From the NCBI GenBank assembly GCA_037384885.1, contig JARRNO010000001.1, forward strand, positions 1-48,202: a stretch of DNA of 48,202 nt, in the 5' to 3' direction. A model generated the notes under the pieces. It was given only the letters and a program-made list of their open reading frames with translations. It had not been told where the DNA came from and did not search any database. The translations under genes were made by a program, and so were the position numbers. This document shows positions 1 through 8,046 of this stretch, piece by piece. Source of the stretch: JARRNO01 sp037384885 (GTDB taxonomy: Bacteria > Acidobacteriota > UBA4820 > DSQY01). Position 1 is the stretch's first letter; the number at the start of each line of letters is the position of its first letter.

Positions 1-93
1 GTCTACTTGTCGGACGAAGAGGTGCAACGCTACTACGAGAATTTTTCCAACGGCGTACTCTGGCCTCTTTTTCATTACCTGACGGACAAGTAG
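1..93 (+). pseudogene. otsA: Trehalose-phosphate synthase fragment, inverted relative to its N-terminus
   Basis: The first 30 codons read VYLSDEEVQRYYENFSNG and on through VLWPLFHYLTDK before a TAG. This is the OtsA stretch that normally follows directly after the residues encoded at the end of the minus-strand piece at 296-85 (ending KTAPVYLS). So two adjacent parts of one protein sit on opposite strands. The segment is bounded by an exact 11-bp inverted repeat (1-11 and 85-95). I read it as a fold-back artefact or a tiny inversion rather than a separate gene. Confidence 0.75.
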
Positions 94-95
94 AC
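1..95. repeat. 11-bp inverted repeat bounding the inverted otsA segment
   Basis: GTCTACTTGTC at 1-11 is exactly complementary to GACAAGTAGAC at 85-95; the match breaks at positions 12 and 84. Flipping 1-95 would rejoin the two otsA pieces in frame. The repeat starts exactly at the first base of the window, as expected if an assembled contig ended where a hairpin begins to repeat itself. Confidence 0.8.
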
Positions 96-296
96 CGGCG
101 CCGTCTTGAAACCAGCCAGCTTCTCTTCCAGGCGGGGAAGGGCTCCGGGCCAGCCGATCCACAGTGAGTCCGACCTCTGGTGAGGTCCGCGAAGTCCCGT
201 TGCCAAGCCTCCCGCCGAAGGGGTAATTTCGAAATCATCCCCCTTCGGCTTCACCGTAACCGGCAACCGATTCGAAACGATGAGTACCTTGCCCAT
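75..296 (-). CDS. otsA: Trehalose-6-phosphate synthase, N-terminal part (truncated)
   Basis: GT20-family synthase joining glucose from a nucleotide sugar to glucose-6-phosphate to make trehalose-6-phosphate. Visible are the N-terminal VLIVSNRLPVTV strand, the nucleotide-sugar loop SAGGLATGL and WIGWPG. These are typical of OtsA and of OtsAB fusions, and too little remains to tell which. The ATG at 296 is preceded by AGGGAAGAC, a reasonable ribosome site. True homology ends near position 85 at PVYLS; the last few codons to the stop at 75 belong to the inverted junction. A normal OtsA has more than 450 residues, so most of the gene is missing from the window. It lies about 105 bp downstream of the tautomerase gene on the same strand. 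Confidence 0.8.
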   Translation of the reverse strand: MGKVLIVSNRLPVTVKPKGDDFEITPSAGGLATGLRGPHQRSDSLWIGWPGALPRLEEKLAGFKTAPVYLSVR

Positions 297-402
297 GTCT
301 TCCCTGATCCTTCCCGAGTACGCCCGGCTTCGCTTACTCTAACCTTAAGACCTCGCGTTTTGCGCAGCAAGTAGAAGCGCTTTAAAAACCCCGGCCCGCC
401 TG

Positions 403-750
403 TCAGCCGAATGTTCCGCCGTTCCAGCCCCAGTCCCATGCTTCCACTTCCCTGAAATTCAGATAGACTCGGTCGCCCTTGATGCCCAGGGTCTCCCCAA
501 GAATCTCGCAAACCCGGCGGGACAGCTGCGTGTTGACATTTCCCCCGAGCCCGCCGATGCTCCGGACTTCGGCAAAAGCGGCTTCGCCCGATCTTCCCCC
601 CATCATGAGCGGCGTTGAATCCAGGGCGATCATGACATATTTCTCCGGTTTGCCGATGGTCTCCGATACGACTGTGGACAGCGACTTCATAAGATGCTCG
701 CGGACTTCATCGGCAAGCGCCATAGATGTTTCGACCTTCAGATACGGCAT
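403..750 (-). CDS. MIF/phenylpyruvate tautomerase family protein
   Basis: A 115-residue protein, the usual length for the macrophage migration inhibitory factor fold, which forms trimers. The N-terminus is MPYLKVETS, leaving Pro as residue 1 after Met removal; Pro1 is the catalytic base in this family. Other family signs are KPEKYVMIAL, the MMGGRSGEAAFAEVRSIGGL segment and NFREVEAWDWGWNGGTFG at the C-terminus. Bacterial MIF homologues carry keto-enol tautomerase activity, but their physiological substrate is generally unknown. It is separate from its neighbours: 59 bp after the repair gene and about 105 bp before otsA. Family assignment is firm; the biological role is open. Confidence 0.88.
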   Translation of the reverse strand: MPYLKVETSMALADEVREHLMKSLSTVVSETIGKPEKYVMIALDSTPLMMGGRSGEAAFAEVRSIGGLGGNVNTQLSRRVCEILGETLGIKGDRVYLNFREVEAWDWGWNGGTFG

Positions 751-809
751 GATGGCCTCCTATTCACATGTTGCGTGGCCCATCGCTCAAAACCCAGCCA
801 CACTCTCTC

Positions 810-1520
810 TTACGGGAGGGACCGGTCACCGTCAGGGCCACTCAGCCACCGCCCGAATTCACCCAGTGCGGTGGAGTGCAAAAGATAGAGGACGCGGTGG
901 CGACGGGCGAGTTTGACAACAGCCCGGAAGATCGCGCCGGAATCGTCCAGGTCCACGGGTTTCTCTGCAAATTTCTTGACGTAGCCCCACATGTGGTGAA
1001 GAGCGTTTCGCAGACATCCCGACGCGGGCTTTTCCCTCAAGAGTTCCGTCAAGACTTCAGCAAGCTCATGGAATCCTATGGCGCCGGCCGCCGCCTCCGG
1101 TCCGATGTCCTTGTATTTTCCCGGACTCCGGGCCATGACCGAGTACTTATGGTGCGCCCAGAGCGGTTGCGGCGCGGAAGGGAGGGGAATCCGTCCCGGC
1201 CCCTTTTCTTCGTACTTTTTTCGCAAGATCGCGAATTGCTCCCCGGGAGGGTTGATAAAGGCGCCCGGCCAGACGACCACCCCGTTCCGTGCGCCGAGAG
1301 GGCTTCTGTGAGAAAACCCTCTTAACTGCATTTCCGCAATGAGGGCGTCGTGTCGCGCCGCCAGAGCCGGGAGACGGCTCTTCCACCGCAGTGTTTCCGG
1401 ATGCCTGGAATATCCCTTTTTACCGTTGAGGAGAATCGAGTAGATCCCGTGAAGCTCCCGGTGCTCGCCCAAGAGGCTCCTGTCGTTCAAATAGCCCGGA
1501 TCGACATCCCAGATTCGCAT
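810..1520 (-). CDS. Pyrimidine-dimer DNA glycosylase fused to DUF1722
   Basis: A 236-residue protein with two parts. Residues 1 to about 75 match the Pyr_excise family related to phage T4 endonuclease V (MRIWDVDPGYLNDRSLLGEH, NGKKGYSRHPETLRW), enzymes that cut the glycosyl bond at UV-induced pyrimidine dimers. Residues from about 120 to 215 look like DUF1722 (KYSVMARSPGKYKDIG, HHMWGYVKKF, LYLLHSTALGEFG), a domain of unknown function. The start codon abuts the stop of the upstream membrane-protein gene, so it ends a tight four-gene run. I infer a role in UV repair. Whether the DUF1722 half helps catalysis cannot be seen from sequence. No copy of the GTCAT-NN-ATGAC operator was noticed near this run. 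Confidence 0.8.
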   Translation of the reverse strand: MRIWDVDPGYLNDRSLLGEHRELHGIYSILLNGKKGYSRHPETLRWKSRLPALAARHDALIAEMQLRGFSHRSPLGARNGVVVWPGAFINPPGEQFAILRKKYEEKGPGRIPLPSAPQPLWAHHKYSVMARSPGKYKDIGPEAAAGAIGFHELAEVLTELLREKPASGCLRNALHHMWGYVKKFAEKPVDLDDSGAIFRAVVKLARRHRVLYLLHSTALGEFGRWLSGPDGDRSLP

Positions 1521-1967
1521 CTACCTTCCAGATTCCCCTACCGGCTCCTTCCCCTGAAACAGAAGACGCACCGGCTCACGGAAAAGGACCAGGAGCGTCA
1601 ACAGCCCGAGAATCGTACCGTAGGGGAAGCTCAGGCAAGACAGAACAGCTACGACCACGCAGAAGGTGTGGTGTCGGCGGGCGGCGATAAACCGCCCGGT
1701 CAGGTAACTGAGGAGCGCGACCGCGCCCACGGCGAAAGCAGTCATCCCTGCAATGATCAAGAACAGCCCGCCCACAAAGGCCGGCGGCGCCTCGACCTCT
1801 TTGCTCGAAACTGCTGCGGCGGCCATGAGAACAAACCCCGTAGCGCCATAGATGGCCGGGAGGAAAAGAAACATGGCGGCGAGGCCCGCCCTGATATACC
1901 AGAACCACGTCAGGAGCTTCAGGTGTTCCGCGTCCAGTATGGTTTGTCTTTCGCCTTCCCGCGTCAT
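1521..1967 (-). CDS. Small four-helix integral membrane protein
   Basis: A 148-residue protein of unknown function. The ATG at 1967 (MTREGERQ) is one base from the stop of the upstream phosphoesterase, and an upstream in-frame extension overlaps that gene, so I take 1967 as the start. After a short charged N-terminus with DAEHLKLLTWFWYI come four hydrophobic segments, roughly residues 22-48, 55-80, 97-112 and 113-130, the later ones containing HTFCVVVAVLSCLSFPYGT and LGLLTLLVLF. Similar small proteins with a conserved FPYGT-type turn occur as uncharacterised genes in several GC-rich phyla. It is translationally close to both neighbours. No function can be assigned. Confidence 0.7.
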   Translation of the reverse strand: MTREGERQTILDAEHLKLLTWFWYIRAGLAAMFLFLPAIYGATGFVLMAAAAVSSKEVEAPPAFVGGLFLIIAGMTAFAVGAVALLSYLTGRFIAARRHHTFCVVVAVLSCLSFPYGTILGLLTLLVLFREPVRLLFQGKEPVGESGR

Positions 1968-1968
1968 G

Positions 1969-2916
1969 TTACCGGCTCCTTTCTGCCGTCGCTCCGGATG
2001 CCGTTCCAGCAGCCTTGGGGGCGTTCTTCCAAACGGACTCGACAGGATGCGAAAACCGCGTCTCCCCCAAATGCGCAAGTCCGTACATATCTTCGAGCGT
2101 CCTCAGCACCGAGTAATGGTTGATCCGTGATTCGCTGACGCCGGGACGGATCACTCCGCCCGAAAACATCGTCACGATATGGTTGGCGCGGGTAAAATCG
2201 TCTTCGTCCCAAGTCAGGATAAAGAGGCTGTTGTTCCGGCCGGCCCAGCGGATATACGGCCCCATGTTTTTCCGCAGCCAGGCGTCACCCTGGGTAATGC
2301 TGCCGTCATGCATGTCGTGATCCAGATTCGGGATCACGAAGTTGACGGTGGGAAGTTTGGAGAAGTCGCGCGGAAAACTCCTGAAAGGCAGGTTCCAGGA
2401 GGGGGGGAAACGCCCCCGGCGCTGCCAGTTCACCGCAGGATTGTGTTTACGGACATACGTGCCTCTCCGGCAACCTGTATACCCTTGGTCCGGCATGGAT
2501 TCGCTGAACACTGCAAAATCGAGGTCTGCTGCGCGAAGTTCACTCGCCAGGTTAGCGCCTGAGAGGTCATGCGGGCAGGAATCATCGGCGATCCCCTGCA
2601 TGGACCCTGAAAAAAGCGCCAGGTAGTTGGGCTGGCTTGGATGTGTCAAGGCATAGGACCTCTTGAACAAGACGCTCCGACTTGCGAGAGAGTTGATATA
2701 GGGCGCCTGCGGATTCCCAATGATCTGTCCGTACCCCTTGTTTTCTTCGATCACCACCACCACATGGCCGGGTCGTGGGAGGCTTTTTACGCGAACAACT
2801 TCGGGGCGAGCCGCCTGGCCTTTTCCGCCTTCGGCCCCGGCGTTGCGGCGGCAGGCGCTCCCTCCGGCTGTCAAGCCGGCCAGGAACACGAGACAGGCGA
2901 TGCGGCTTCTCCTCAC
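1969..2916 (-). CDS. Phosphoesterase-family (AcpA/phospholipase C-like) exported protein
   Basis: A 315-residue protein of the alkaline-phosphatase-like phosphoesterase family (PF04185), which includes acid phosphatases and bacterial phospholipase C. Visible motifs are HVVVVIEENKGYGQIIGN (metal ligand Glu/Asn region), THPSQPNYLALFSG, VNFVIPNLDHDMHDG and LFILTWDEDD, in family order. The N-terminus RRSRIACLVFLAGLTAGGSAC is a signal peptide with a possible but non-ideal lipobox, so it may be a periplasmic lipoprotein. The start is a GTG at 2916, one base after the alcohol dehydrogenase stop. It probably hydrolyses phosphate esters outside the cytoplasm; substrate unknown. Confidence 0.85.
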   Translation of the reverse strand: MRRSRIACLVFLAGLTAGGSACRRNAGAEGGKGQAARPEVVRVKSLPRPGHVVVVIEENKGYGQIIGNPQAPYINSLASRSVLFKRSYALTHPSQPNYLALFSGSMQGIADDSCPHDLSGANLASELRAADLDFAVFSESMPDQGYTGCRRGTYVRKHNPAVNWQRRGRFPPSWNLPFRSFPRDFSKLPTVNFVIPNLDHDMHDGSITQGDAWLRKNMGPYIRWAGRNNSLFILTWDEDDFTRANHIVTMFSGGVIRPGVSESRINHYSVLRTLEDMYGLAHLGETRFSHPVESVWKNAPKAAGTASGATAERSR

Positions 2917-2917
2917 G

Positions 2918-3949
2918 TCAGGAATCCATCCTGAGCACTTCCGCGCCCCTGAGATGTCCCGCCTTCATGTCCAGAAGCGCCTGGTTTGCATCCGCCAGGG
3001 GATACTCTGTCACTTCGGGCTCGATCGGGATCTCGGCGGCCAGTTCTAAAAACTCCGTCACATCTTTGCGGGAGACGTTTGCCACGCTCTTGATTTCCTT
3101 CTCCATCCAGAGATGCTGCGGATAGTCGAGATTGAGCAGGTATGCCTTGTCGGCGTCCTCTTTACGGATGGCGTTGATCACCAGCCGGCCCCCTGCGTCC
3201 AGATTCTTGAGCGCGTCCACGACCGGCTTCCAGACGGGAGTGGTATCCACGATTGCATCCAGCTTTTCCGGAGACTCCGCTTCGGAGGGGCCGGCCCATT
3301 CCGCACCAAGCTCCATGGCGAAAGCCCTTTCCTTCTCACTGCGAGCAAAGACGTAGATCCGCGTTTCAGGCCAGCGGCGGCGCGCCATGGCAAGCATGAG
3401 ATGCCCCGAAGCGCCGAAGCCCGTCAGGCCAAGCGCTGCGCCGTTGGCGATCCCGGCCAGATTCAAGCTGCGGTACCCAATGGCCCCGGCGCAGAGAAGG
3501 GGCGCGGCCTGCGCGTCGGAGAATGTCTCGGGAATGGGATAGACGAAATCCTCCGGCACGACCATGTATTCCGCATATCCGCCGTTTGCATCCCGGCCGG
3601 TGGCCCGGAACTCGGGGCAGAGGTTTTCGTTCCCGCTCCTGCAGAACTTGCAGCGGCCGCAGGACGAAAACACCCACGCGACGCCGACCCTCGATCCCTC
3701 GGCGTGCCGGTGGGTTCCCGGACCGGTTTTGACAACCCGGCCCACGGCTTGGTGACCGAGAACAAGCGGCAGCGACGCGGGTGGGGTCCGGCCCTCGATT
3801 TCATCGAGTTCGGTGTGACAGACGCCGCACGTGGAAACGCGGACCAGCACCTCTCCGCTCTCGGGTTCGGGAATGGGAAGGTCCCCCAAATGGAGAGGAG
3901 ACGGATTGTCCCTCAGGGCGCCCAGTTCGCTCAGGATCATTGCTTTCAT
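2918..3949 (-). CDS. Zinc-dependent alcohol dehydrogenase
   Basis: A 343-residue medium-chain dehydrogenase. Start chosen at MKAMILSELG because GGAGTACGGCC precedes the ATG; a longer upstream reading has no ribosome site. The catalytic zinc site is visible as Cys44 in CGVCHTELDE and His66 in GHQAVG (Gln where Glu is more usual). The structural zinc has four cysteines, C97, C100, C103 and C111, in CGRCKFCRSGNENLC. The nucleotide-binding domain has GLTGFGASGH. It oxidises alcohols or reduces aldehydes with NAD(P); the specific substrate is not clear. It leads a tight run with phosphoesterase, membrane-protein and repair genes, whose products share no obvious pathway. Confidence 0.9.
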   Translation of the reverse strand: MKAMILSELGALRDNPSPLHLGDLPIPEPESGEVLVRVSTCGVCHTELDEIEGRTPPASLPLVLGHQAVGRVVKTGPGTHRHAEGSRVGVAWVFSSCGRCKFCRSGNENLCPEFRATGRDANGGYAEYMVVPEDFVYPIPETFSDAQAAPLLCAGAIGYRSLNLAGIANGAALGLTGFGASGHLMLAMARRRWPETRIYVFARSEKERAFAMELGAEWAGPSEAESPEKLDAIVDTTPVWKPVVDALKNLDAGGRLVINAIRKEDADKAYLLNLDYPQHLWMEKEIKSVANVSRKDVTEFLELAAEIPIEPEVTEYPLADANQALLDMKAGHLRGAEVLRMDS

Positions 3950-4112
3950 GGCCGTACTCCCTGGTTGGGGCCGGACCCAAAGGTCCGGGCGAATCATAAG
4001 AAGCAGCAATCCCCTCTTGTTTCAGTATAAACCCACAAGCTGAGACGCGTCTTTCCGTCGCGTGCCGCGCCGGGTGAGGCCATGGGAGATTTTCGCCGGG
4101 AGGAAGGGGATG

Positions 4113-4655
4113 TCAATTCGTAGCCGCAGCGCCCGGAGCATCCGGAGGAAGAGGTTTCTTGAACAGCCCGAGCTGCCGGAAGGCCGCCATGTTGTCCCAG
4201 GTCACCCACGTCTCTGCGATCTTCCCTTCTTTGAGCCGGTGGATACCCGACATGTCCAGGCGCATGGCCCGGTCCGTCGGCTGGAAGTCACCCAGCGGCC
4301 CCCGCTGTGTGCCGTGATAGACAGCCAGGAACGCGACGTAATCCCCTTCCGCCACCAGCCGGACCACCTCGATTTTCCTGTCCGGAAACGTTCTTTTGTC
4401 CGCCTCGAGAAACTCCTTGAAGGCGGTCAGGCTGTCCACGACCAGATCCGGCGTAGCCTGGCAGTGCCGGACATAATCCGTCCTTATCAAGGCGTCGAGG
4501 GCCGCAAGGTCGTTCCGGTTGACCGACTCGAACATTTCGGCGACGACATCCCTGTTCCGCGTTTCCGTCCCCGCAGGCCCCCGGCAGGTGCTCAAGAGGA
4601 GCAGCGCCGGCAGAAGCCCGAACGCCACCATCCACTCCCAACCCTTTCTTGTCAT
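4113..4655 (-). CDS. SnoaL-like ester cyclase-family lipoprotein
   Basis: A 180-residue protein. The N-terminus MTRKGWEWMVAFGLL and the following LPALLLLSTC form a lipoprotein-type signal (lipobox approximates LSTC). The rest fits the SnoaL/NTF2-like cone fold: NRDVVAEMFESVNRNDLAALDAL, YVRHCQATPDL, a GDYVAFLAVYHGTQRG strand and the closing GIHRLKEGKIAETWVTWDN. Members include polyketide cyclases, but most bacterial ones are uncharacterised, and an exported copy is unlikely to be a polyketide cyclase. The ATG is preceded by GGGAGAGATGCC. It stands alone, with about 160 bp to the dehydrogenase gene and about 100 bp to dnaE2, and neither gap shows a clear element. Confidence 0.8.
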   Translation of the reverse strand: MTRKGWEWMVAFGLLPALLLLSTCRGPAGTETRNRDVVAEMFESVNRNDLAALDALIRTDYVRHCQATPDLVVDSLTAFKEFLEADKRTFPDRKIEVVRLVAEGDYVAFLAVYHGTQRGPLGDFQPTDRAMRLDMSGIHRLKEGKIAETWVTWDNMAAFRQLGLFKKPLPPDAPGAAATN

Positions 4656-4756
4656 GGCATCTCTCCCGTGCGGGATTTTTTTGAGAATCCCCAGTTTCTC
4701 CTGCTATCAATGTAAGACTCGCCGGGAAGCTCCGCAAGAAGGACGCCCATCTGCAA

Positions 4757-7700
4757 TCACACGGCGCGCCTGGCTCCTTCGCCGTCTCTCCGGAGCCCCT
4801 GCAGGCCCCTGTGAACGACGACCCCCCGAATCGCCCAGGCGCGGTCCGCCGTGACCGTCAGCCCTCCGCGGTTGTTCTCGGCCTTCCCCTCGACCACCAG
4901 GGGTTTTCCGCGCGTGAGCAGCTGGCCGAAACGCCGGAAGGCATCTGGAAAGAGTACCAGTTCGGACAGCCCCGTGGGGTCCTCCAGTGTCGCGAAAGCC
5001 ATCCCTTCCCGGTGTCTGCGTGTGACAATCCGTTTGTTGGTGATCACCTGTCCCCACACCCGGACCCGCCGGCCGGCGCAGCCGGAAAGATCTTTCGCAT
5101 GAACATATCCCCTCGCCTCCGCCCATCCCAGAAGAGGCGCAAGGGGGTGCGCCGTGACGCAGTAGCCGAGCGTACGACGTTCTCCCGCCAGCACCTCCGC
5201 CAGGCTCAGGGGCCGTCCGGGATCGTCCGAGCGCTTCGCCTCGCGCCCCCAGGCGGCCGCCATTCGCGCGGGCCCGGGAGCACCCGGCGGCGGGCCGCAT
5301 GGGACGTAAAGTTCGATCCCGTCCTCAGCATTCGGAGCCGGACGCAGAACCGGGTCCCATCTCACCCGGTCTTCGGCCCGGGCCATCGCCTTGACGTCGC
5401 CCCCAAACGATTGAAGAAGGTACAGCATCATTCCCCGGTGTAATCCAAAACCGTCACAAGCGCCCGCGCGGATCAGAATCTCAAGATCAGCGGGCGCCAC
5501 GTGCGCCCTCAAGCGCGACCATAGGTCCGCCAGGGAGGAGAACGGCCGCTCGCCCCTTTCCTCGTAGAGCCTGTCCAGGACTGCGCGGCGCACTCCCCTC
5601 AGAGTGAGAAAGCCGCAGCGCAGACGCCGGTCCTTTCCGGCAAAATCCTCTTCAGAGGCGTTCACATCCGGGGACAGCACGGCCAACCCCCACCGCCGCG
5701 CCTCTTCCACGTAGGCCGGCGTCCCGTAGAATCCGCCCTGGTTGTTGATAAGCGCCGCGAAAAATTCAGCCGGGTGGTGCGCCTTCAAGTAGGCCACCTG
5801 GTAGGAAAGTTGGGCGAACGATGCGGAATGCGCCTTGCAGAACGCGTAGCCCGCGAAGCTCCGGATCTGCCGCCAGAGCTCTTCCATAACGGCGGGCGCG
5901 ATTCCGCGCTCTCCGCCCCTTTCGAAAAAAGCTCTTTCCAGGCCCGCCATCTCATCGCGGCTCCGATACTTTCCACTCATGGCCCGCCTCAGCAAGTCCG
6001 CTTCCCCCAGCGAAAGCCCGGCGAACTCGTGGGCCACGCGGATCACATCTTCCTGGTAGACCATGACCCCGAACGTATCGCGCAAAATGGGCTCCAGCGC
6101 GGGATGGGCATAGACCGGAGGCTCTTCTCCCAGCCGGCGCGCCACGTAAGCATCCATCATGCCTGACTCGCTTACGCCGGGACGGATGATGGAGGAAACC
6201 GCGGTGAGGTCACGGAAAGTGCGTGTTTTCAGGCGCTGGAGGAGGAGACGCATCCCGGGCGATTCGATGTAAAAGCAGCCCATGGTCTTTCCCTGTTGGA
6301 GAATCGCGTTTGTTGGCGCATCGCCGTAGGCCCGCTCAGGCGGGAAGACAGAAGGAACCGCCCCCGTGTGCCGCTTGACCGCATCCACAGCGTCGATCAG
6401 AACCCCGAGCGAACGGTTGCCCAGCAGGTCGATCTTGACAAGCCCCATTGCCTCCACATCGAACATGTCGGCCTGCGTGACGGCAAGGCCCCGCGCCGAG
6501 CGCTGGAGGCTCAGCCTGCGGGTGAGCGGCTGGGGGGACACCACCACGCCGCCGCAGTGAACGGAGAGGTGGCGCGGAAAGCCGTCGACCCACGAGGCCG
6601 CCCGCAGGATGTCACGCCATGGGTGGTCCCGAAGCGGGGCGCCTCGCCCTGCGGGAGAACACTTCAAGGCCAGGGCAAAGTCCTTGGCCGCCGTGTGGGG
6701 GACGGCTTTCGCCACCAGCCCCAGCTCTTCTTCCGGCACGCCCATGGCCTTACCCACCTCCCGGAAGGCCGAGCGCATGGAAAAGCAGTTGTGCGTGGCG
6801 ATCATGCAAACGTTCGCTTCGCCGTAGGTATCGTAGACATGGCGGATCACCAGATCGCGCTCACGCCATGAAAAATCCAGGTCGATATCGGGCGGATTCC
6901 TCCGCTCCGGATTCAGAAAGCGCTCGAAATACAGCCCCTCCTTCACAGGATCCACGTGCGTAAGCCCGAGGCAGTAAGACACGAGGCTGGACGCACCGGA
7001 CCCTCTTCCGATGTTGGGGATGCCTTCCCGCCTGGCGAAGCGGGCGATATCTTCCACCACCAGGAAATAACCCGCAAACCCCATCCTGGAAATCACGTCG
7101 ATCTCATTCTCCAGCCGCCGGAGATATGCCGTCGTTACGTTGTTCACCCTACGGGCCAGGCCCGCGTAAGACAGCGCGGAAAGTCGTGATCCAGCCGTCT
7201 CTCCGGGCGGCAGCGGCGGGGCGGGAAGCTGCCAGTTCCCCAGGGGCAGTTCCACGTTGCATGCGGCGGCCAGATCCGCCGCGGCTTCCAGGGCCCCGGG
7301 GCGGGAGGCGAACCGCGCCTTCATTTGCTCCGGAGAAAGAAGGTAGTCGCCGGGCGCGCTTTCCGGCGGCCGGTGCTTGGCGGCGCGGAGAATGCGGTGA
7401 ATGACATATCCACCGGGATCGCAGAAGGCCGCCGTGGGCGCCGCCAGGACGGGGAGACCGAGCCATTCGGCCACGGCGCAGGCCTCCCCGTCTCCTTCGC
7501 GGTCCCGGCCCGTCAGCCGGGCATAGAGCCGCCCCTTTTGGGCGCCCGCTTTTTTCAAGCGGTAGAGCAGCTTGCGCCCGGAAGCCGCCAGCGCCACATG
7601 TCCTCCCGCCGTGGCGGCGGCCGCCTCTCCGGCGCGGTCGAACCGGCCGGGTTCGAGCTGCCGGCGGGTGATCAGCCCGCACAACCGCGAATAACCTTCG

Positions 7701-7960
7701 AAATCGAGAGCAAACGCGAAGAGGCGGCCGCTCCCGGGACGCACCCCTTCCGGAGACGTCAACTCCACGCCGAGAATGGGCTTGAGATTCGCCCGCTTCG
7801 CCAGGTTGTAAAAACGGACCGCCGCATAGAGCCCGTCGCGGTCGCACAATCCCGCCGCACCATACCCCTTCGCCGCGGCCTGCTCCACAAGGCCTTCCAC
7901 GCTCATGGCGCCGGAATAGAAGGTATAGGCGGTGCGGTTGACCAGCGGTACGGCGGACAT
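4757..7960 (-). CDS. dnaE2: Error-prone DNA polymerase DnaE2 (ImuC)
   Basis: A 1067-residue C-family polymerase, shorter than replicative DnaE and matching DnaE2, which works in damage-induced mutagenesis. The polymerase core shows NIGRGSGASSLVSYCLGLTH (about 316-335), the catalytic aspartates in PDIDLDF (357-363) and the third Asp in VKIDLLG (511), then SFAGYAFCKAHSASFAQLSY. A C-terminal OB fold follows (VRVWGQVITNKR, FATLEDPTG). The N-terminal PHP domain reads VNRTAYTFYSGAMS where active PHP domains carry an H-x-H pair, so proofreading is probably absent. Translation starts at the ATG at 7960 after AGGAGTTTATTC. No imuA or imuB lies beside it. Its promoter carries the same operator as the XRE-S24 repressor gene, pointing to damage induction. 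Confidence 0.92.
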   Translation of the reverse strand: MSAVPLVNRTAYTFYSGAMSVEGLVEQAAAKGYGAAGLCDRDGLYAAVRFYNLAKRANLKPILGVELTSPEGVRPGSGRLFAFALDFEGYSRLCGLITRRQLEPGRFDRAGEAAAATAGGHVALAASGRKLLYRLKKAGAQKGRLYARLTGRDREGDGEACAVAEWLGLPVLAAPTAAFCDPGGYVIHRILRAAKHRPPESAPGDYLLSPEQMKARFASRPGALEAAADLAAACNVELPLGNWQLPAPPLPPGETAGSRLSALSYAGLARRVNNVTTAYLRRLENEIDVISRMGFAGYFLVVEDIARFARREGIPNIGRGSGASSLVSYCLGLTHVDPVKEGLYFERFLNPERRNPPDIDLDFSWRERDLVIRHVYDTYGEANVCMIATHNCFSMRSAFREVGKAMGVPEEELGLVAKAVPHTAAKDFALALKCSPAGRGAPLRDHPWRDILRAASWVDGFPRHLSVHCGGVVVSPQPLTRRLSLQRSARGLAVTQADMFDVEAMGLVKIDLLGNRSLGVLIDAVDAVKRHTGAVPSVFPPERAYGDAPTNAILQQGKTMGCFYIESPGMRLLLQRLKTRTFRDLTAVSSIIRPGVSESGMMDAYVARRLGEEPPVYAHPALEPILRDTFGVMVYQEDVIRVAHEFAGLSLGEADLLRRAMSGKYRSRDEMAGLERAFFERGGERGIAPAVMEELWRQIRSFAGYAFCKAHSASFAQLSYQVAYLKAHHPAEFFAALINNQGGFYGTPAYVEEARRWGLAVLSPDVNASEEDFAGKDRRLRCGFLTLRGVRRAVLDRLYEERGERPFSSLADLWSRLRAHVAPADLEILIRAGACDGFGLHRGMMLYLLQSFGGDVKAMARAEDRVRWDPVLRPAPNAEDGIELYVPCGPPPGAPGPARMAAAWGREAKRSDDPGRPLSLAEVLAGERRTLGYCVTAHPLAPLLGWAEARGYVHAKDLSGCAGRRVRVWGQVITNKRIVTRRHREGMAFATLEDPTGLSELVLFPDAFRRFGQLLTRGKPLVVEGKAENNRGGLTVTADRAWAIRGVVVHRGLQGLRRDGEGARRAV

Positions 7961-7972
7961 GAATAAACTCCT

Positions 7973-7996
7973 TCAAGGAATGGGAATAGCGCGCAT
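7973..7996 (-). other. Seven-codon leader ORF upstream of dnaE2
   Basis: An ATG at 7996 preceded by GAGGATAGTC opens MRAIPIP and stops 12 bases before the dnaE2 start. The 13 bases CATGACTATCCTC (plus strand 7994-8006) recur exactly at the XRE-S24 repressor start (14323-14335), and both ATGs lie 25 bases from the operator edge. It may be a translated leader peptide, or a remnant of a promoter-plus-start segment copied from the repressor gene. Translation is unproven. Confidence 0.4.
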
Positions 7997-8015
7997 GACT
8001 ATCCTCTAACCACAA

Positions 8016-8044
8016 AATATAGTCATTTATGACCATTTTTTCAA
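8016..8044 (-). promoter_or_regulatory. dnaE2 promoter with palindromic operator in the spacer
   Basis: On the minus strand: -35 TTGAAA (8044-8039), a 17-base spacer, -10 TATATT (8021-8016). The spacer end adjoining the -10 holds GTCATAAATGAC (8033-8022), a palindrome of GTCAT halves separated by two bases, with flanks TG and TAT. A repressor bound here would block RNA polymerase. The same arrangement with the same spacing precedes the XRE-S24 gene at 14345-14373. No classical LexA box was noticed here. Confidence 0.8.
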
Positions 8045-8046
8045 GT

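Noticed and set aside
8016..8044. A classical LexA box at dnaE2
   Set aside because: I saw neither CTGT-N8-ACAG nor a GAAC/GTTC-type box here; the GTCAT palindrome is the only symmetric site in the promoter.
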